Origin: Solimonas sp036405815
GTDB lineage: Bacteria > Pseudomonadota > Gammaproteobacteria > Nevskiales > Nevskiaceae
Reading direction: 5' to 3'
DNA length: 64,000 nucleotides
NCBI GenBank assembly: GCA_036405815.1
Contig: DASWWX010000067.1
Span: forward strand, 112,803 to 176,802
The translations under genes and the position numbers were made by a program. Positions 7,360 through 16,954 of this stretch are shown one piece after another. Below the pieces are notes generated by a model. The model was not told where the DNA came from. It saw only the letters and a program-made list of their open reading frames with translations, and did not search any database. Positions within the stretch are counted from its first letter, which is position 1, and each line of letters starts with the position of its first letter.

Positions 7360-9930
7360 GTGGGTCCGGTCGCGGAAAAGGTTCTTGGCATCGCCGTCAC
7401 GCTGGTCTATGCGCGGCGCTGGCTCAGCTTCAGCATCCTGATGGCGTTCACCGCCTGGATGGCGGTGCTCGCACTGCGCCTGCAACCAGACGCCGGGTTC
7501 GAGAAGCAGATCCCCCTGCAGCACCCGTACATGCAGGTGTTCAAGGCGCATGAGCAGGCGTTCGGCGGCGCCAATCTGATCAGCATCGCGGTCATGAACC
7601 GCGACGGCGATATCTACAACGCCGCGTTTCTAGAAGTGCTGCGCGCAGTGACCGATGCCGTGTTCTTCCTGCCGGGCGTCGACCGTTCGCGGGTCACCTC
7701 GCTCTTCACGCCCGGTGTGCGTTACCTGGAAATTGTGGAAGACGGGTTTGCGACCGGCGACGTGGTTCCGCGCAACTTTCAGCCAACATCAGAGGCACTG
7801 GCACTGATCCGCGCCAACGTCGCCAAGGCGGGCATCGTCGGACGATTGGTGTCCGCCGACGAGCGCGGCGCCATGGTGGTGGCCGAACTGCTGGAGCGCG
7901 ACCCGGCCACTGGCGAGAAGCTCGATTACCGCTGGGCGGCGAGCGAGCTGGAAAAAATTCGCGGACGCTACGCCAGCCCGCGACGCTGGCAAGCGCTAGC
8001 TCGGGTGGCAGTCGGCGACTTTGCCGCCGGCGCAGTCGTTGCCACACGGTACGAGGCACCGCGCTGGACGCCAGGGTTCTTCACCGTAATCGCCGACCGT
8101 GATCGTGCCGACGAGCCTATCGTGCATGTGCGCGCAGGTGCGCTGCGCTGGCAGGAATCTGCCAATCCGGATTACGACCCGAATGTCGAACTGCACATCA
8201 TCGGCTTTGCCAAGGTCGTCGGCGACGTGACCGACGCCAGCGGCGAGGTGGTCGGCTTCTTTGTCGTGGCGCTGCTGGCGACGATGCTGCTGCTGTGGAT
8301 CTTCTGCGGTTCGTGGCGGCTCTCGCTATTGCCGCTGCTGGCGGCTTTGACGGCCGTGATCTGGGAATTGGGCCTACTGCGACTGGCCGGCTTCGGTCTC
8401 GATCCGTTTGCTATCCTGGTGCCGTTCCTGATCCTGGCGATCGGCGTCTCGCATGGCGTGCAGTACATCAGCGCCTGGGGCAACGAGGTGGCCGAGAATG
8501 GTCGGCCTGCGCTGGAGGCCTCGATCGCGACCTTCCGGAGCTTGTTCATTCCAGGTTCGGTCGCGATCCTGACCGACGTCATCGGCTTTGCAACCCTGGC
8601 GTTCATCCAGATTGCCATCGTGCAGGAAATGGCGCTGAACGCGGCGATGGGTATGGCAGCTGTCATCGTCACGAACAAGGTGATGCTGCCGATCGTCCTG
8701 TCCTGGGTCCGCCTGCCGGATGTAGAGCGCTTCCGACGTCGGCAGCTTGCGCGCAATGAGATCGGCGATCGCCTGTGGCGGCGCCTGTCGGTGTTTGCCA
8801 CACGGCGCGCAGCCCTGCCGACGCTGGCCGTGGCCACGACGGCGCTGATCGGCGCTCTCGCGCTGTACCCGCAGCTGACGGTCGGCGACCAGCAAGTCGG
8901 GGTTCCGGAGTTGCGGCCTGAAGGCCGCTACAACCAGGACTCCCAGGCCATCGCGCGCAACTTTGCGATCGGCGTGGATCTGCTCAAGGTCATCGTCGAG
9001 ACCGGTGAGTACGGCTGCGTCCAGCCCGAGAGCATGGAGACAATCGATCGCTACGCCTGGCAGATGCAGAACACCGAGGGCGTACTGTCGGTGCTGTCGC
9101 TGCCGCAGGTGGCGCGGAAGGTCCGGCAAGGCTGGTTCGAAGGCTCGCCGAAGTGGCGCGTGCTGCCACGCAACCAGGACGCCCTCTCGCAGCTGGTCGC
9201 GCCCATTCCCAGCGCGCTGGGCCTGAGCAACCCCGACTGCAGCGCAATGCCCGTCTTGATCTTCACAACCGATCATCGCGCCGAGACCATCCAGCGCGTG
9301 GTGGATGCGACCCAGGCTTTCGATAAGGAAAACGGCCATGGCGGCCTTCGGTTCCGGCTCGCTTCCGGCAACGTCGGTGTCATGGCAGCGACCAACGAGG
9401 AAATCCGCGCGCGCGAGATGCTGGTGATCATCTGGGTGCATGCGACGCTGGGTCTGTTCGCCTGGCTGTCGTTCCGCACGGTGGTAAGCGTGGTGTGCAT
9501 TCTGACGCCGCTGGTGCTGTGCTCCCTGCTCACCTACGGCCTGATGGCCTTGCTGGGCATCGGCATGAAGCCGGCGACGCTACCGGTGGCCGCGTTCGGC
9601 GTCGGCATCGGCGTCGATTACGCGATCTATCTGTGGAGCCAGTTTGCCCGGCACCTGGAACGCGGCACGGTATTGCGCGAGGCTTACTTCCATGCGCTAC
9701 GACATACCGGCAAGGCCGTGGTCTTTACATCGGCGTCGCTGATCATCAGCGTCGCTACCTGGCTGTTCTCCGGACTGCAGTTTCAGGCGGACATGGGCTT
9801 GCTCTTGCTCTTCATGTTCGGTACCAATCTGCTCGGCGCCATCCTGCTGCTGCCGGCGCTGGCCTGGCTGATGCTGAGGCCCGGCAGCATGCCGGGGAAC
9901 CGCGCCGCCCCACGCACGATCCAATCATGA
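7360..9930 (+). CDS. MMPL/RND-family transporter
   Basis: Large inner-membrane transporter (856 residues) of the MMPL/hydrophobe exporter branch. It has one N-terminal helix (about 18-40), a periplasmic domain, a block of five or so helices (about 285-465), a second single helix (about 490-510), a second periplasmic domain, and a final block (about 700-845). This is the duplicated RND layout. The GTG start at 7360 has a GGAGGAG RBS at 7349-7355. Its stop overlaps the ATG of the DUF1329 gene. Homologues next to DUF1329 genes are found in bacteria that grow on hydrophobic substrates such as steroids, so export or surface transfer of a lipid-like compound is inferred. Confidence 0.9.
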   Translation: MGPVAEKVLGIAVTLVYARRWLSFSILMAFTAWMAVLALRLQPDAGFEKQIPLQHPYMQVFKAHEQAFGGANLISIAVMNRDGDIYNAAFLEVLRAVTDAVFFLPGVDRSRVTSLFTPGVRYLEIVEDGFATGDVVPRNFQPTSEALALIRANVAKAGIVGRLVSADERGAMVVAELLERDPATGEKLDYRWAASELEKIRGRYASPRRWQALARVAVGDFAAGAVVATRYEAPRWTPGFFTVIADRDRADEPIVHVRAGALRWQESANPDYDPNVELHIIGFAKVVGDVTDASGEVVGFFVVALLATMLLLWIFCGSWRLSLLPLLAALTAVIWELGLLRLAGFGLDPFAILVPFLILAIGVSHGVQYISAWGNEVAENGRPALEASIATFRSLFIPGSVAILTDVIGFATLAFIQIAIVQEMALNAAMGMAAVIVTNKVMLPIVLSWVRLPDVERFRRRQLARNEIGDRLWRRLSVFATRRAALPTLAVATTALIGALALYPQLTVGDQQVGVPELRPEGRYNQDSQAIARNFAIGVDLLKVIVETGEYGCVQPESMETIDRYAWQMQNTEGVLSVLSLPQVARKVRQGWFEGSPKWRVLPRNQDALSQLVAPIPSALGLSNPDCSAMPVLIFTTDHRAETIQRVVDATQAFDKENGHGGLRFRLASGNVGVMAATNEEIRAREMLVIIWVHATLGLFAWLSFRTVVSVVCILTPLVLCSLLTYGLMALLGIGMKPATLPVAAFGVGIGVDYAIYLWSQFARHLERGTVLREAYFHALRHTGKAVVFTSASLIISVATWLFSGLQFQADMGLLLLFMFGTNLLGAILLLPALAWLMLRPGSMPGNRAAPRTIQS

Positions 9931-11300
9931 TGATCCGTCACCGCAACGCGCGCTCCCTGTCCGCCTACATGCTGACCGGCCTGCTGTTGGCCGTCGGCAC
10001 ATCGACGACCGCACAGGCCAAGGTCTCCGCCGCGGAAGCCGCGCAGCTCGGCAAGGCGCTGACACCGATGGGTTCGGAAGCCGCCGGCAATGCCGCCGGC
10101 ACGATCCCGGCCTGGAGCGGCGGTCTGCCGCAGAAGGAGATGCCGCGCGGCAGCGATCCCTACGCCGCCGACAAGCCGCTGTTCGTGATCACGGCGCAGA
10201 ACCTCGCGCAGCATCAGGACCGTCTCAGCGAAGGTCATCGCGCCTTGTTTCGAACCTATCCCGGCTACCGTATGCCGGTCTATCCGACACGGCGTTCGGC
10301 GTCTTACCCGCCATGGTTTTACGACGCCAGCAAGCGCAATGCGACGACGGTGGAGCTGACCAACCAGGGTTATGGCTTCTGCTGCGCGGCACAGGGATAT
10401 CCGTTCCCGATTCCGAAGAACGGCACGGAAGTGATGTGGAATCACATCATGCGCTACAACACCCAGGGCTACCGTGGCTTCGTCAATCTCGCCGCCACAC
10501 AGAGCGATGGTTCTTTCGTCGTCGAACGCGCTTATCTCGAACTCGCGTACATGTACAACAACGCGAAGTCGTCGGTGGAATCGATCAAGGGCATGAATCT
10601 GTATGCCCTGACCAAGACGGTATCGCCGCCGAACAAGGCGGGCGAAGCGCATCTGCTCCACGTGCCGATCGACCGCATTGCCAACCAGACCGGCGTCTGG
10701 GTCTACAACAACAGCGTCGGTCGCGCCCGCCGCATCGGCGAGGTCGGCTACGACAACCCGCTATTCGACGGCTTGATGACGCACGACCAGCTCGACATGT
10801 TCAACGGCCCGCTCGATCGCTACACGATCAAGCTGCTCGGCAAGAAGGAAGTGCTGATCCCGTACAACAGCTACCGGCTCTACGATCCGAAGCTGAAGTA
10901 CCGCGACATCGTCACGAAGGGTCACATCAACCAGGACCTGACGCGCTATGAGCTGCATCGGGTCTGGGTGATCGAGGCGCAGGTCCGACCCGGTTATGCG
11001 CATCGCTACAAGCGCCGCACGTTCTATCTCGACGAGGATTCCTGGATCGTGCACCTGCAGGACATCTATGACGAACGCGACCAGTTCTGGCGCACCGCCG
11101 AATCCCATTCGATCAACTTCGCCAACGTGCCGGTCATGGTCAACGGCGTGCAGGTGCATTACGACCTGCAGTCGCGACGCTACGTCGCGATCAACCTCAC
11201 CAATGAGGAACGCAAGCTGATCGAGTACGACTGGAACGCCGACCCGGGCTATTTTTCGCCGGGCACGCTGCGGCGTTTTGCCACCACCTCGCAGAAGTAA
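9927..11300 (+). CDS. DUF1329 outer-membrane-associated protein
   Basis: 457-residue exported protein of the DUF1329 family (LolB-like fold by family knowledge). The signal peptide has a core at about residues 13-30 and an Ala-x-Ala end near 33. The mature N-terminus carries the family pattern VSAAEAAQLGKALTPMGSEA and the GTIPAWSGG motif. The body is rich in Tyr, Arg and aromatic pairs (about 100-450). Translation is coupled to the MMPL gene by an ATGA overlap at 9927-9930. It probably hands a hydrophobic cargo between the MMPL transporter and the outer membrane; DUF1302, a usual neighbour, is absent here. Confidence 0.9.
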   Translation: MMIRHRNARSLSAYMLTGLLLAVGTSTTAQAKVSAAEAAQLGKALTPMGSEAAGNAAGTIPAWSGGLPQKEMPRGSDPYAADKPLFVITAQNLAQHQDRLSEGHRALFRTYPGYRMPVYPTRRSASYPPWFYDASKRNATTVELTNQGYGFCCAAQGYPFPIPKNGTEVMWNHIMRYNTQGYRGFVNLAATQSDGSFVVERAYLELAYMYNNAKSSVESIKGMNLYALTKTVSPPNKAGEAHLLHVPIDRIANQTGVWVYNNSVGRARRIGEVGYDNPLFDGLMTHDQLDMFNGPLDRYTIKLLGKKEVLIPYNSYRLYDPKLKYRDIVTKGHINQDLTRYELHRVWVIEAQVRPGYAHRYKRRTFYLDEDSWIVHLQDIYDERDQFWRTAESHSINFANVPVMVNGVQVHYDLQSRRYVAINLTNEERKLIEYDWNADPGYFSPGTLRRFATTSQK

Positions 11301-11593
11301 GCGGGAGACACATACGGGCAGCCGCCCGTTAATGGGCGCGCAAACCATACCCGCCTTGCGATCCTTGCAACGGCGACGGGTTGCGGTCCTCCAGTGACGG
11401 CCCCTAAGTGACGGAAGTAAGTAGCAATTCAGCTTGCGCCCCTAAGCTGTGGCTCGTTGCCTGCTGGTCAGGCGCCACCCACGATGGAAAAACTGAGGTC
11501 ATGTCTCGCGCACCGCCGGAGGAACCCGCTGCAACCCGCTCGCCTCACCGCGACCGGATGGACGCCACTGCAGGGCGCGACTAAAGTAAGTCC
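11301..11593. other. Intergenic region with short repeats upstream of the PepSY gene
   Basis: No gene is visible in these 293 bases. A hairpin ACGGGC-AGCC-GCCCGT (11314-11329) follows the DUF1329 stop but lacks a T tract. GTGACGG is repeated at 11394-11400 and 11408-11414, CCCCTAAG at 11401-11408 and 11439-11446, and CAGCTT/AAGCTG form an inverted pair at 11430-11449. These may be sites for the response regulator encoded downstream. Confidence 0.4.
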
Positions 11594-11884
11594 ATGTTTA
11601 AACGAGTACTTCTGACATCGCTGCTGCTGGGATCGCTCGCCGTTTCGGCGACGGTTCAGGCACGGCCGGTGAAGGATGTACTCAGTGGAAATCTGACAGC
11701 CAGCGGAAGTGTGACGGCAGATGCGATGTTGCCGTCCCACCCGAGGCTGGGACCTGAGGAAGCGGCGCGCGAGATTCAGCGCCGGCATGGTGGTCGGGTG
11801 CTGTCGGTGCAGTCCGATGGCGCCGGGTATCGCGTCAAGATGCTGAAAAGTGGCGAAGTCCGCATTTTCCAAATCAATCCGTAG
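11594..11884 (+). CDS. Small exported PepSY-like protein
   Basis: 96-residue protein with a signal peptide (MFKRVLLTSLLLGSLAVSATVQA, shown here only by its ends: start MFKRV, cleavage after VQA near residue 23). The C-terminal 45 residues (PEEAAREIQRRHGGRVLSVQ, then GYRVKMLKSGEVRIFQ) match the PepSY pattern. PepSY genes of this size are often found before PhoP/PhoQ-like pairs, and here the response regulator starts 23 bases downstream, so it is probably in the same operon. A periplasmic role in modulating the sensor kinase is inference. Confidence 0.82.
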   Translation: MFKRVLLTSLLLGSLAVSATVQARPVKDVLSGNLTASGSVTADAMLPSHPRLGPEEAAREIQRRHGGRVLSVQSDGAGYRVKMLKSGEVRIFQINP

Positions 11885-11907
11885 AACAACAACCGAGAAA
11901 TGAATCC

Positions 11908-12585
11908 ATGCGCGCCCTGGTAATCGAAGACGATCCCGATCTGCGCGGTCAGGTCACCAAGTTCTTGAACGAGGAAGGCTTTGCGGTGGATGCCGCTGCC
12001 GACGGCGAGCAAGGCGGCTACATGGCCGAGGAATATCCCGCTGACGTCGCCATCATCGACCTCGGCCTGCCCGGCGTCTCGGGTATCGACATCATCCGTC
12101 GCGTCCGTAAGAGCGGCCGCAAGTACCCGATCCTGATCCTGACCGCACGCGACGGCTGGCAGAGCAAGGTCGAAGGCCTTGAGTCGGGCGCCGACGACTA
12201 CCTGGTCAAGCCGTTCCAGCGTGAGGAATTGCTGGCGCGTGTGCGCGCGCTGCTGCGCCGGGTCGGCGGCTGGACACAGTCGCAGTTGAACTCCGGGCCC
12301 TATATCGTCGATCTCGGCGCGCGGACGGTCATTGCTGACGGCAAGCCGGTCGAACTCACCAGCTACGAATTCCGCGTGCTCGAATACCTGCTGACGCATG
12401 CCGGCAAGGTCATCTCCAAGTCGGAACTGACCGAGCATCTTTACACCGAGAATGAAGAACGCGACAGCAACGTGATCGAGGTGTTCATTCGTCGGCTGCG
12501 CTCGAAGCTGGATCCGGACAGCCAGTACAACCCGATCACCACGCTGCGTGGCGCGGGCTATCGCTGGGATCTGCCGCGCGCCTGA
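11908..12585 (+). CDS. OmpR/PhoP-family response regulator
   Basis: 225-residue DNA-binding regulator. The receiver domain has the acidic pair Asp8-Asp9, phospho-acceptor Asp51 (in IIDLGLPG), Thr79 and Lys101. The C-terminal winged helix (about 125-222) includes ELTSYEFRVLEYLLTHAGKV and ends with TLRGAGYRWDLP. It most resembles PhoP. The partner kinase follows after 33 bases, and a PepSY gene lies upstream. The signal sensed is not evident. Confidence 0.93.
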   Translation: MRALVIEDDPDLRGQVTKFLNEEGFAVDAAADGEQGGYMAEEYPADVAIIDLGLPGVSGIDIIRRVRKSGRKYPILILTARDGWQSKVEGLESGADDYLVKPFQREELLARVRALLRRVGGWTQSQLNSGPYIVDLGARTVIADGKPVELTSYEFRVLEYLLTHAGKVISKSELTEHLYTENEERDSNVIEVFIRRLRSKLDPDSQYNPITTLRGAGYRWDLPRA

Positions 12586-12618
12586 TCTCGAGCAGGCTGG
12601 TCCGGGGGAGTTCACGCG

Positions 12619-14013
12619 ATGCAGGCCAAGCTGCCAGCAGGTCCGGCGTCGGCCACCCTAGCCTCACGGCTGCGGTGGCCGCATCTGACGTCGATGCGTG
12701 CTCGCTTGCTGCTGGTGACCGGATTGATGCTGGCCGCTTTCATCGGCATGGGCGGCATCGCGATGGAGCACGCCTTCCGCAACAGCCTCGAACTGGCGCA
12801 GGAAGAAAAGCTTCAGGGCCTGATCTACTCGTTGCTCGGCGCGGCCTCCCCCGCGCCCGGCGGCGCACTGACGATCGCGCTGGAGGCGGTTCCGGATCCG
12901 CGCCTGCGTCAGCCCTTCTCCGGCCTCACCGCCGCTTTGTATGACGAGTACGGCCAGGCCGTGTGGTCGTCCTCCGCATTCCTGGCGATGCCCTTGACCG
13001 TCACACCGGAAATCGGCGAATGGCGGTTTGCCAGCTATCAGAATCCGGGCGTCTTCTCACTGAGTTTCGGTTTGCGCTGGATCGATGCCTCGTCGGCGCC
13101 GCGCCGGTACACCGTCGTGGTGATGGAGGATCGCAGCGGCTTTGATCGGCAGGTTGCTGCGTTCCGGCGCACGTTGTGGGGTTGGCTCGGCGCCGAAATC
13201 CTTGGCATGACCGTGCTGCTTCTGCTGCTGCTACGCTGGGGGCTGTCGCCCCTGCGACGCCTGGGCCTGGAGCTGCAAGCCGTCGAGTCCGGCAAGCAGG
13301 GCCGGATCGAAGGCCTGTATCCGGACGAGTTGCAGCCTTTGACGCGCGATCTCAATGCGATGATCGTCAACGAGCGTCAGCAGCAGACACGTTATCGAAA
13401 TGCCCTCGGCGATCTCGCACACACCCTGAAAACCCCGCTGGCCGTGCTGCGCGGCATCAGCGACGAAACCGAGCTGACGGAGGCGCATCGTTCGCCGATG
13501 CGCGAGAACGTGGCGCGCATGCAGCACATCGTCGATCACCAGCTGCGTCGCGCGGCCGCTGCCGGCAGCCGCACGCTGACCGAGCCGGTCGCGCTGCGGC
13601 CGCTGAGCGAGAAGATCATCACCGCCTTGAGCAAGGTCTACGGCGATCGCGCCGTGCGCTTCGAGAACTGGATCGTGCCCAATCTACGCTTGCGCGCCGA
13701 CCAGGCCGATCTCTACGAACTGCTCGGCAATCTGCTGGACAACGCAGCCAAGTACGGCAAGGGGCATGTGCGCCTGTCGGCGACGCTGGCACAGGACACC
13801 TGCCGCATCGTCGTCGAGGACAACGGTCTCGGCCTGCCGGATCGCCCGGAAGAACTGCTGGAACGCGGCACGCGTGCGGATCGTCGCCAGCCGGGTCAGG
13901 GCCTGGGCCTGGCCGGCGTGCTCGAGATCGTGCAGGCCTACGAAGGCCGGATCCTGCTAGAAAGCTCGCCGCTGGGCGGTGCCAAGGTCGTCGCGGTATT
14001 GCCGCTGCGCTGA
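12619..14013 (+). CDS. PhoQ-like sensor histidine kinase
   Basis: 464-residue inner-membrane kinase partner of the preceding regulator. Two transmembrane helices (about 29-50 and 186-206) enclose a periplasmic sensor domain of about 135 residues. A HAMP-like linker follows, then the H-box LGDLAHTLKTPL with His268. The catalytic domain has the N box (LLGNLLDNAAKYG), G1 (VEDNGLGLP) and G2 (GQGLGLAGVLEIV) motifs. The ATG has a GGGGGAG RBS. The LAHTLKTPL form of the H-box is characteristic of PhoQ-type kinases. Confidence 0.92.
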   Translation: MQAKLPAGPASATLASRLRWPHLTSMRARLLLVTGLMLAAFIGMGGIAMEHAFRNSLELAQEEKLQGLIYSLLGAASPAPGGALTIALEAVPDPRLRQPFSGLTAALYDEYGQAVWSSSAFLAMPLTVTPEIGEWRFASYQNPGVFSLSFGLRWIDASSAPRRYTVVVMEDRSGFDRQVAAFRRTLWGWLGAEILGMTVLLLLLLRWGLSPLRRLGLELQAVESGKQGRIEGLYPDELQPLTRDLNAMIVNERQQQTRYRNALGDLAHTLKTPLAVLRGISDETELTEAHRSPMRENVARMQHIVDHQLRRAAAAGSRTLTEPVALRPLSEKIITALSKVYGDRAVRFENWIVPNLRLRADQADLYELLGNLLDNAAKYGKGHVRLSATLAQDTCRIVVEDNGLGLPDRPEELLERGTRADRRQPGQGLGLAGVLEIVQAYEGRILLESSPLGGAKVVAVLPLR

Positions 14014-14044
14014 ACGATAAAGCCCTGACGCAGCGACACCGCGC

Positions 14045-14602
14045 TCAGGCGCTGCCGGGCACGCGCAGGAAGTGACGGCGGTAGTAGCGCAACTCCTCGA
14101 TCGAATCGCGAATATCGTCCAGCGCCAGATGCGTGGAGGTCTTGCTGAAGCCACGCGCCAGATCCGGCGCCCAGCGCACACATAGTTCCTTGAGCGTGCT
14201 GACGTCCAGGTTGCGGTAATGGAAGTGGCGCTCCAGTTCCGGCATCCAGCGCGCCAGGAAACGGCGATCCTGGCAGATCGAGTTGCCGCAGATCGGCGAC
14301 TTGTTCGCCGGCACCCACTGCGCCAGAAATTCCAGCGTGCGGCGCTGGGCTTCGGCTTCGTCGATCGTGCTCTCGCGCACACGCTGCGTGAGCCCCGACT
14401 TGCCGTGCTGGTTGGTGTTCCAGTCGTCCATGGCCGCGAGCTCCGCGTCCGACTGCTTGACGGCCATCACCGGCCCCTCCGCGAGCACGTTGAGCTGCGC
14501 GTCGGTCACCACCGTCGCGATCTCGATGATGCGATGGCGTTCCGGCACCAGGCCGGTCATTTCAAGGTCGATCCAGATTAGGTTGCTGACGTCGGCGCTC
14601 AC
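14045..14602 (-). CDS. orn: Oligoribonuclease
   Basis: 3'-to-5' exoribonuclease that degrades two- to five-base RNAs, including pGpG from c-di-GMP turnover. The 185-residue length is typical (about 180). The DEDDh motifs are present: IWIDLEMTGL (Asp12, Glu14), GNSICQDRRFL near residue 105-115, and the final HLALDDIRDSIEEL with His and Asp near 158-163. It is convergent with the kinase gene and divergent from the cystathionine beta-synthase gene. Confidence 0.97.
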   Translation of the reverse strand: MSADVSNLIWIDLEMTGLVPERHRIIEIATVVTDAQLNVLAEGPVMAVKQSDAELAAMDDWNTNQHGKSGLTQRVRESTIDEAEAQRRTLEFLAQWVPANKSPICGNSICQDRRFLARWMPELERHFHYRNLDVSTLKELCVRWAPDLARGFSKTSTHLALDDIRDSIEELRYYRRHFLRVPGSA

Positions 14603-14703
14603 GGGTTTTCATTCATTCGAGGGGAATGGCGGCAGTGCTATGGTGCGTCAACACGGCCATCGCGCCAAGCACGCGATGCGCTCCACGTGCCAGGAGACCG
14701 CTC

Positions 14704-16071
14704 ATGCGACGCGCAGGCGCAGTGCTCGACACCATCGGCAACACGCCGCTGCTGGAAGTGCGAAGGCTCGACACCGGCCCTTGTCGCCTGCTGCTGAAGC
14801 TCGAGAGCCAGAACCCGACCGGCTCGATCAAGGACCGCATCGGTCTGTCGATGGTCGAGGCCGCCGAGCGCGAGGGCCGCCTGCAACCGGGCGCCACGCT
14901 GATCGAAGCCACCGCCGGCAACACCGGCCTGGGTCTGGCGCTGGTGGCAGCGCAGAAGGGCTATCGCCTGATTCTGGTGATTCCGGACAAGATGGCGCAG
15001 GAGAAGATCCTGCACCTGCGTGCGCTCGGTGCCGACTGCCGCATCACGCGCAGCGATGTCGGCAAGGGTCATCCCGAGTACTACCAGGACGTCGCCGAAC
15101 GGCTTGCCGCGGAGATTCCCGGCAGCTTCTACGTCAACCAGTTTGCCAATCCCGCCAACCCGCTCGCGCACGAGACGACCACCGGCCCGGAAATCTGGGC
15201 ACAGACCGCGGGCGCGGTCGATGCGGTCGTCTGCGGTGTCGGCAGCGGCGGCACGCTGACCGGCCTGTCGCGTTACTTCGCCCGCATCGCGCCGCAGGTC
15301 GAGATGGTGCTGGCCGATCCGACAGGATCGGTACTGGTCGACGTCGTGCGCACCGGCGCCATCCAGAACGAGGCGGGCAGCTGGCTGGTCGAAGGCATCG
15401 GGGAAGACTTCATCCCGAAGAACTGCGACCTGTCGCGGGTCAGGATCGCGTACTCGATCCCGGACCGCGACAGTTTCCTCGCCGCGCGCGAACTGTTGCA
15501 TGAGGAAGGCATTCTCGGCGGCTCCAGCACCGGCACGCTGCTGGCTGCGGCCTTGCGCTATTGCCGTGAGCAGACCACGGCCAAGACCGTGGTCACGTTC
15601 GTTTGTGACAGCGGCAACAAGTATCTGTCGAAGATGTACAACGACCACTGGCTGTTCGAGCAGGGTCTACTGGAGCGGCCGGCCGAAAACAGCCTGGTCG
15701 ATCTGATCGTGCGCCGCTACGCCGAAGGCTCCACCGTCACCGTGCGCCCGCAGGACAGCCTGCTGCACGCCTACCGCCGCATGAAACTCGCTGAAGTCTC
15801 GCAGCTGCCGGTCATGGAGGATGAGCGCCTGGTCGGCATCCTCGACGAGACCGACCTGATCCAGCACGTCCATCTCGACCCGGCACGCTTCAAGGATCGT
15901 GTCGAGACAGCGATGGTCACGCAGCTGACGACGGTGGGCCCGGACAGTGCGATCGAGGACCTGATGCCGGTCTTCGCGCGCGGGCATGTGGCCATCGTCG
16001 CCGACCGCGGCCGCTTCATCGGCCTGATCACCCGCATCGACCTGCTGAACTACCTGCGCAAGCAGCTGTAA
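14704..16071 (+). CDS. Cystathionine beta-synthase
   Basis: PLP enzyme that condenses serine and homocysteine to cystathionine, first step of reverse transsulfuration. The 455-residue protein has the fold-type II catalytic domain (about 1-320) with the PLP lysine in NPTGSIKDRI (Lys43), the ATAGNTGLGLA motif and the phosphate-binding GSGGTLTGL. A pair of CBS domains follows (about 335-453), giving the full eukaryote-like architecture without a heme domain. The ATG at 14704 with an AGGAGA RBS is preferred over an upstream in-frame start at 14626. The gamma-lyase partner lies two genes downstream. A cysteine synthase role is less likely because of the C-terminal CBS pair and this neighbour. Confidence 0.9.
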   Translation: MRRAGAVLDTIGNTPLLEVRRLDTGPCRLLLKLESQNPTGSIKDRIGLSMVEAAEREGRLQPGATLIEATAGNTGLGLALVAAQKGYRLILVIPDKMAQEKILHLRALGADCRITRSDVGKGHPEYYQDVAERLAAEIPGSFYVNQFANPANPLAHETTTGPEIWAQTAGAVDAVVCGVGSGGTLTGLSRYFARIAPQVEMVLADPTGSVLVDVVRTGAIQNEAGSWLVEGIGEDFIPKNCDLSRVRIAYSIPDRDSFLAARELLHEEGILGGSSTGTLLAAALRYCREQTTAKTVVTFVCDSGNKYLSKMYNDHWLFEQGLLERPAENSLVDLIVRRYAEGSTVTVRPQDSLLHAYRRMKLAEVSQLPVMEDERLVGILDETDLIQHVHLDPARFKDRVETAMVTQLTTVGPDSAIEDLMPVFARGHVAIVADRGRFIGLITRIDLLNYLRKQL

Positions 16072-16101
16072 GCCGCCGCGAGATTCGGCACACTGCCGGC
16101 C

Positions 16102-16950
16102 ATGCACGAAACCATCGCCGTCGTCTTCGACTTTGACGACACCCTCGCCCCCGACACCACCACCGGCTACCTGCGCGACGCCGGCCTCGGCGACGTCGCC
16201 CGCTTCTGGAAGGAAGAAGTCGGGCCGTTGACGCTGGATGACTGGGATCCGGTTCCTGCCTATCTGCGCAAGATGATCGAGGTCGCCGCTGCCGGCCGCA
16301 TCCCGCCGATCACGCGCGAGCGCCTTGCCGATTGGGGACGGCGCGCGCCGTTGCACGACGGCGTCGATACCTTGTTTGCTCGTCTGCGGCGCGCGGCGGT
16401 CGACGCCAATCCACGCGTGAACCTGGAGTTCTACGTGATCTCCAGCGGCATCGGCGACGTGCTGCGCGCCACCACGATCGCACACGAGTTCAAGGACATC
16501 TGGGCCTCGGAATTCCACTACGACGCCAGTGGCGCTGCGGCATTCCCGAAGAAGATCGTCAGCTTCACCGACAAGACCCGCTATCTGTTCCACGTGCAGA
16601 AGGGCCTGATCGGCAAGACCGCGCGCGGCCGGCCGTTCGACGTGAATCGCAAGCTGCCACCAGACCAGATCCGCGTGCCGCTCAACCGCATGATCTTCGT
16701 CGGCGACGGCTATACCGACATTCCCTGCTTCTCGCTGCTGAAACAGCACGGCGGCGTGCCGATCGCCGTCTACGATCCTCACCACGAGGAAAAATGGGGG
16801 AACGCCTTCCAGTTCGTCAGCGACAACCGCGTTTCCAACATCAACTCGGCGAACTATTCGGAGAAATCCGACCTGAGCAACTTCCTGATCATGGCGGTGC
16901 GCAAGCTCGCCAATGACATCCTGCTCGCCGAGCGCATCTACCAGGGCTGA
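16102..16950 (+). CDS. HAD-superfamily phosphatase, specificity unknown
   Basis: 282-residue cytoplasmic hydrolase. HAD motif I is VVFDFDDTL (nucleophile Asp10, acid Asp12), motif II is the serine in FYVISSGIGD (about 115), and motif IV is IFVGDGYTDIP (about 200). A helical cap lies between motifs I and II (about 20-90), as in phosphoserine-phosphatase-like members. It lies between the cystathionine synthase and lyase genes, 30 bases after one and 4 bases before the other, so it is in the same operon. A link to serine or sulfur amino-acid metabolism is inferred only from that. Confidence 0.85.
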   Translation: MHETIAVVFDFDDTLAPDTTTGYLRDAGLGDVARFWKEEVGPLTLDDWDPVPAYLRKMIEVAAAGRIPPITRERLADWGRRAPLHDGVDTLFARLRRAAVDANPRVNLEFYVISSGIGDVLRATTIAHEFKDIWASEFHYDASGAAAFPKKIVSFTDKTRYLFHVQKGLIGKTARGRPFDVNRKLPPDQIRVPLNRMIFVGDGYTDIPCFSLLKQHGGVPIAVYDPHHEEKWGNAFQFVSDNRVSNINSANYSEKSDLSNFLIMAVRKLANDILLAERIYQG

Positions 16951-16954
16951 TGCC

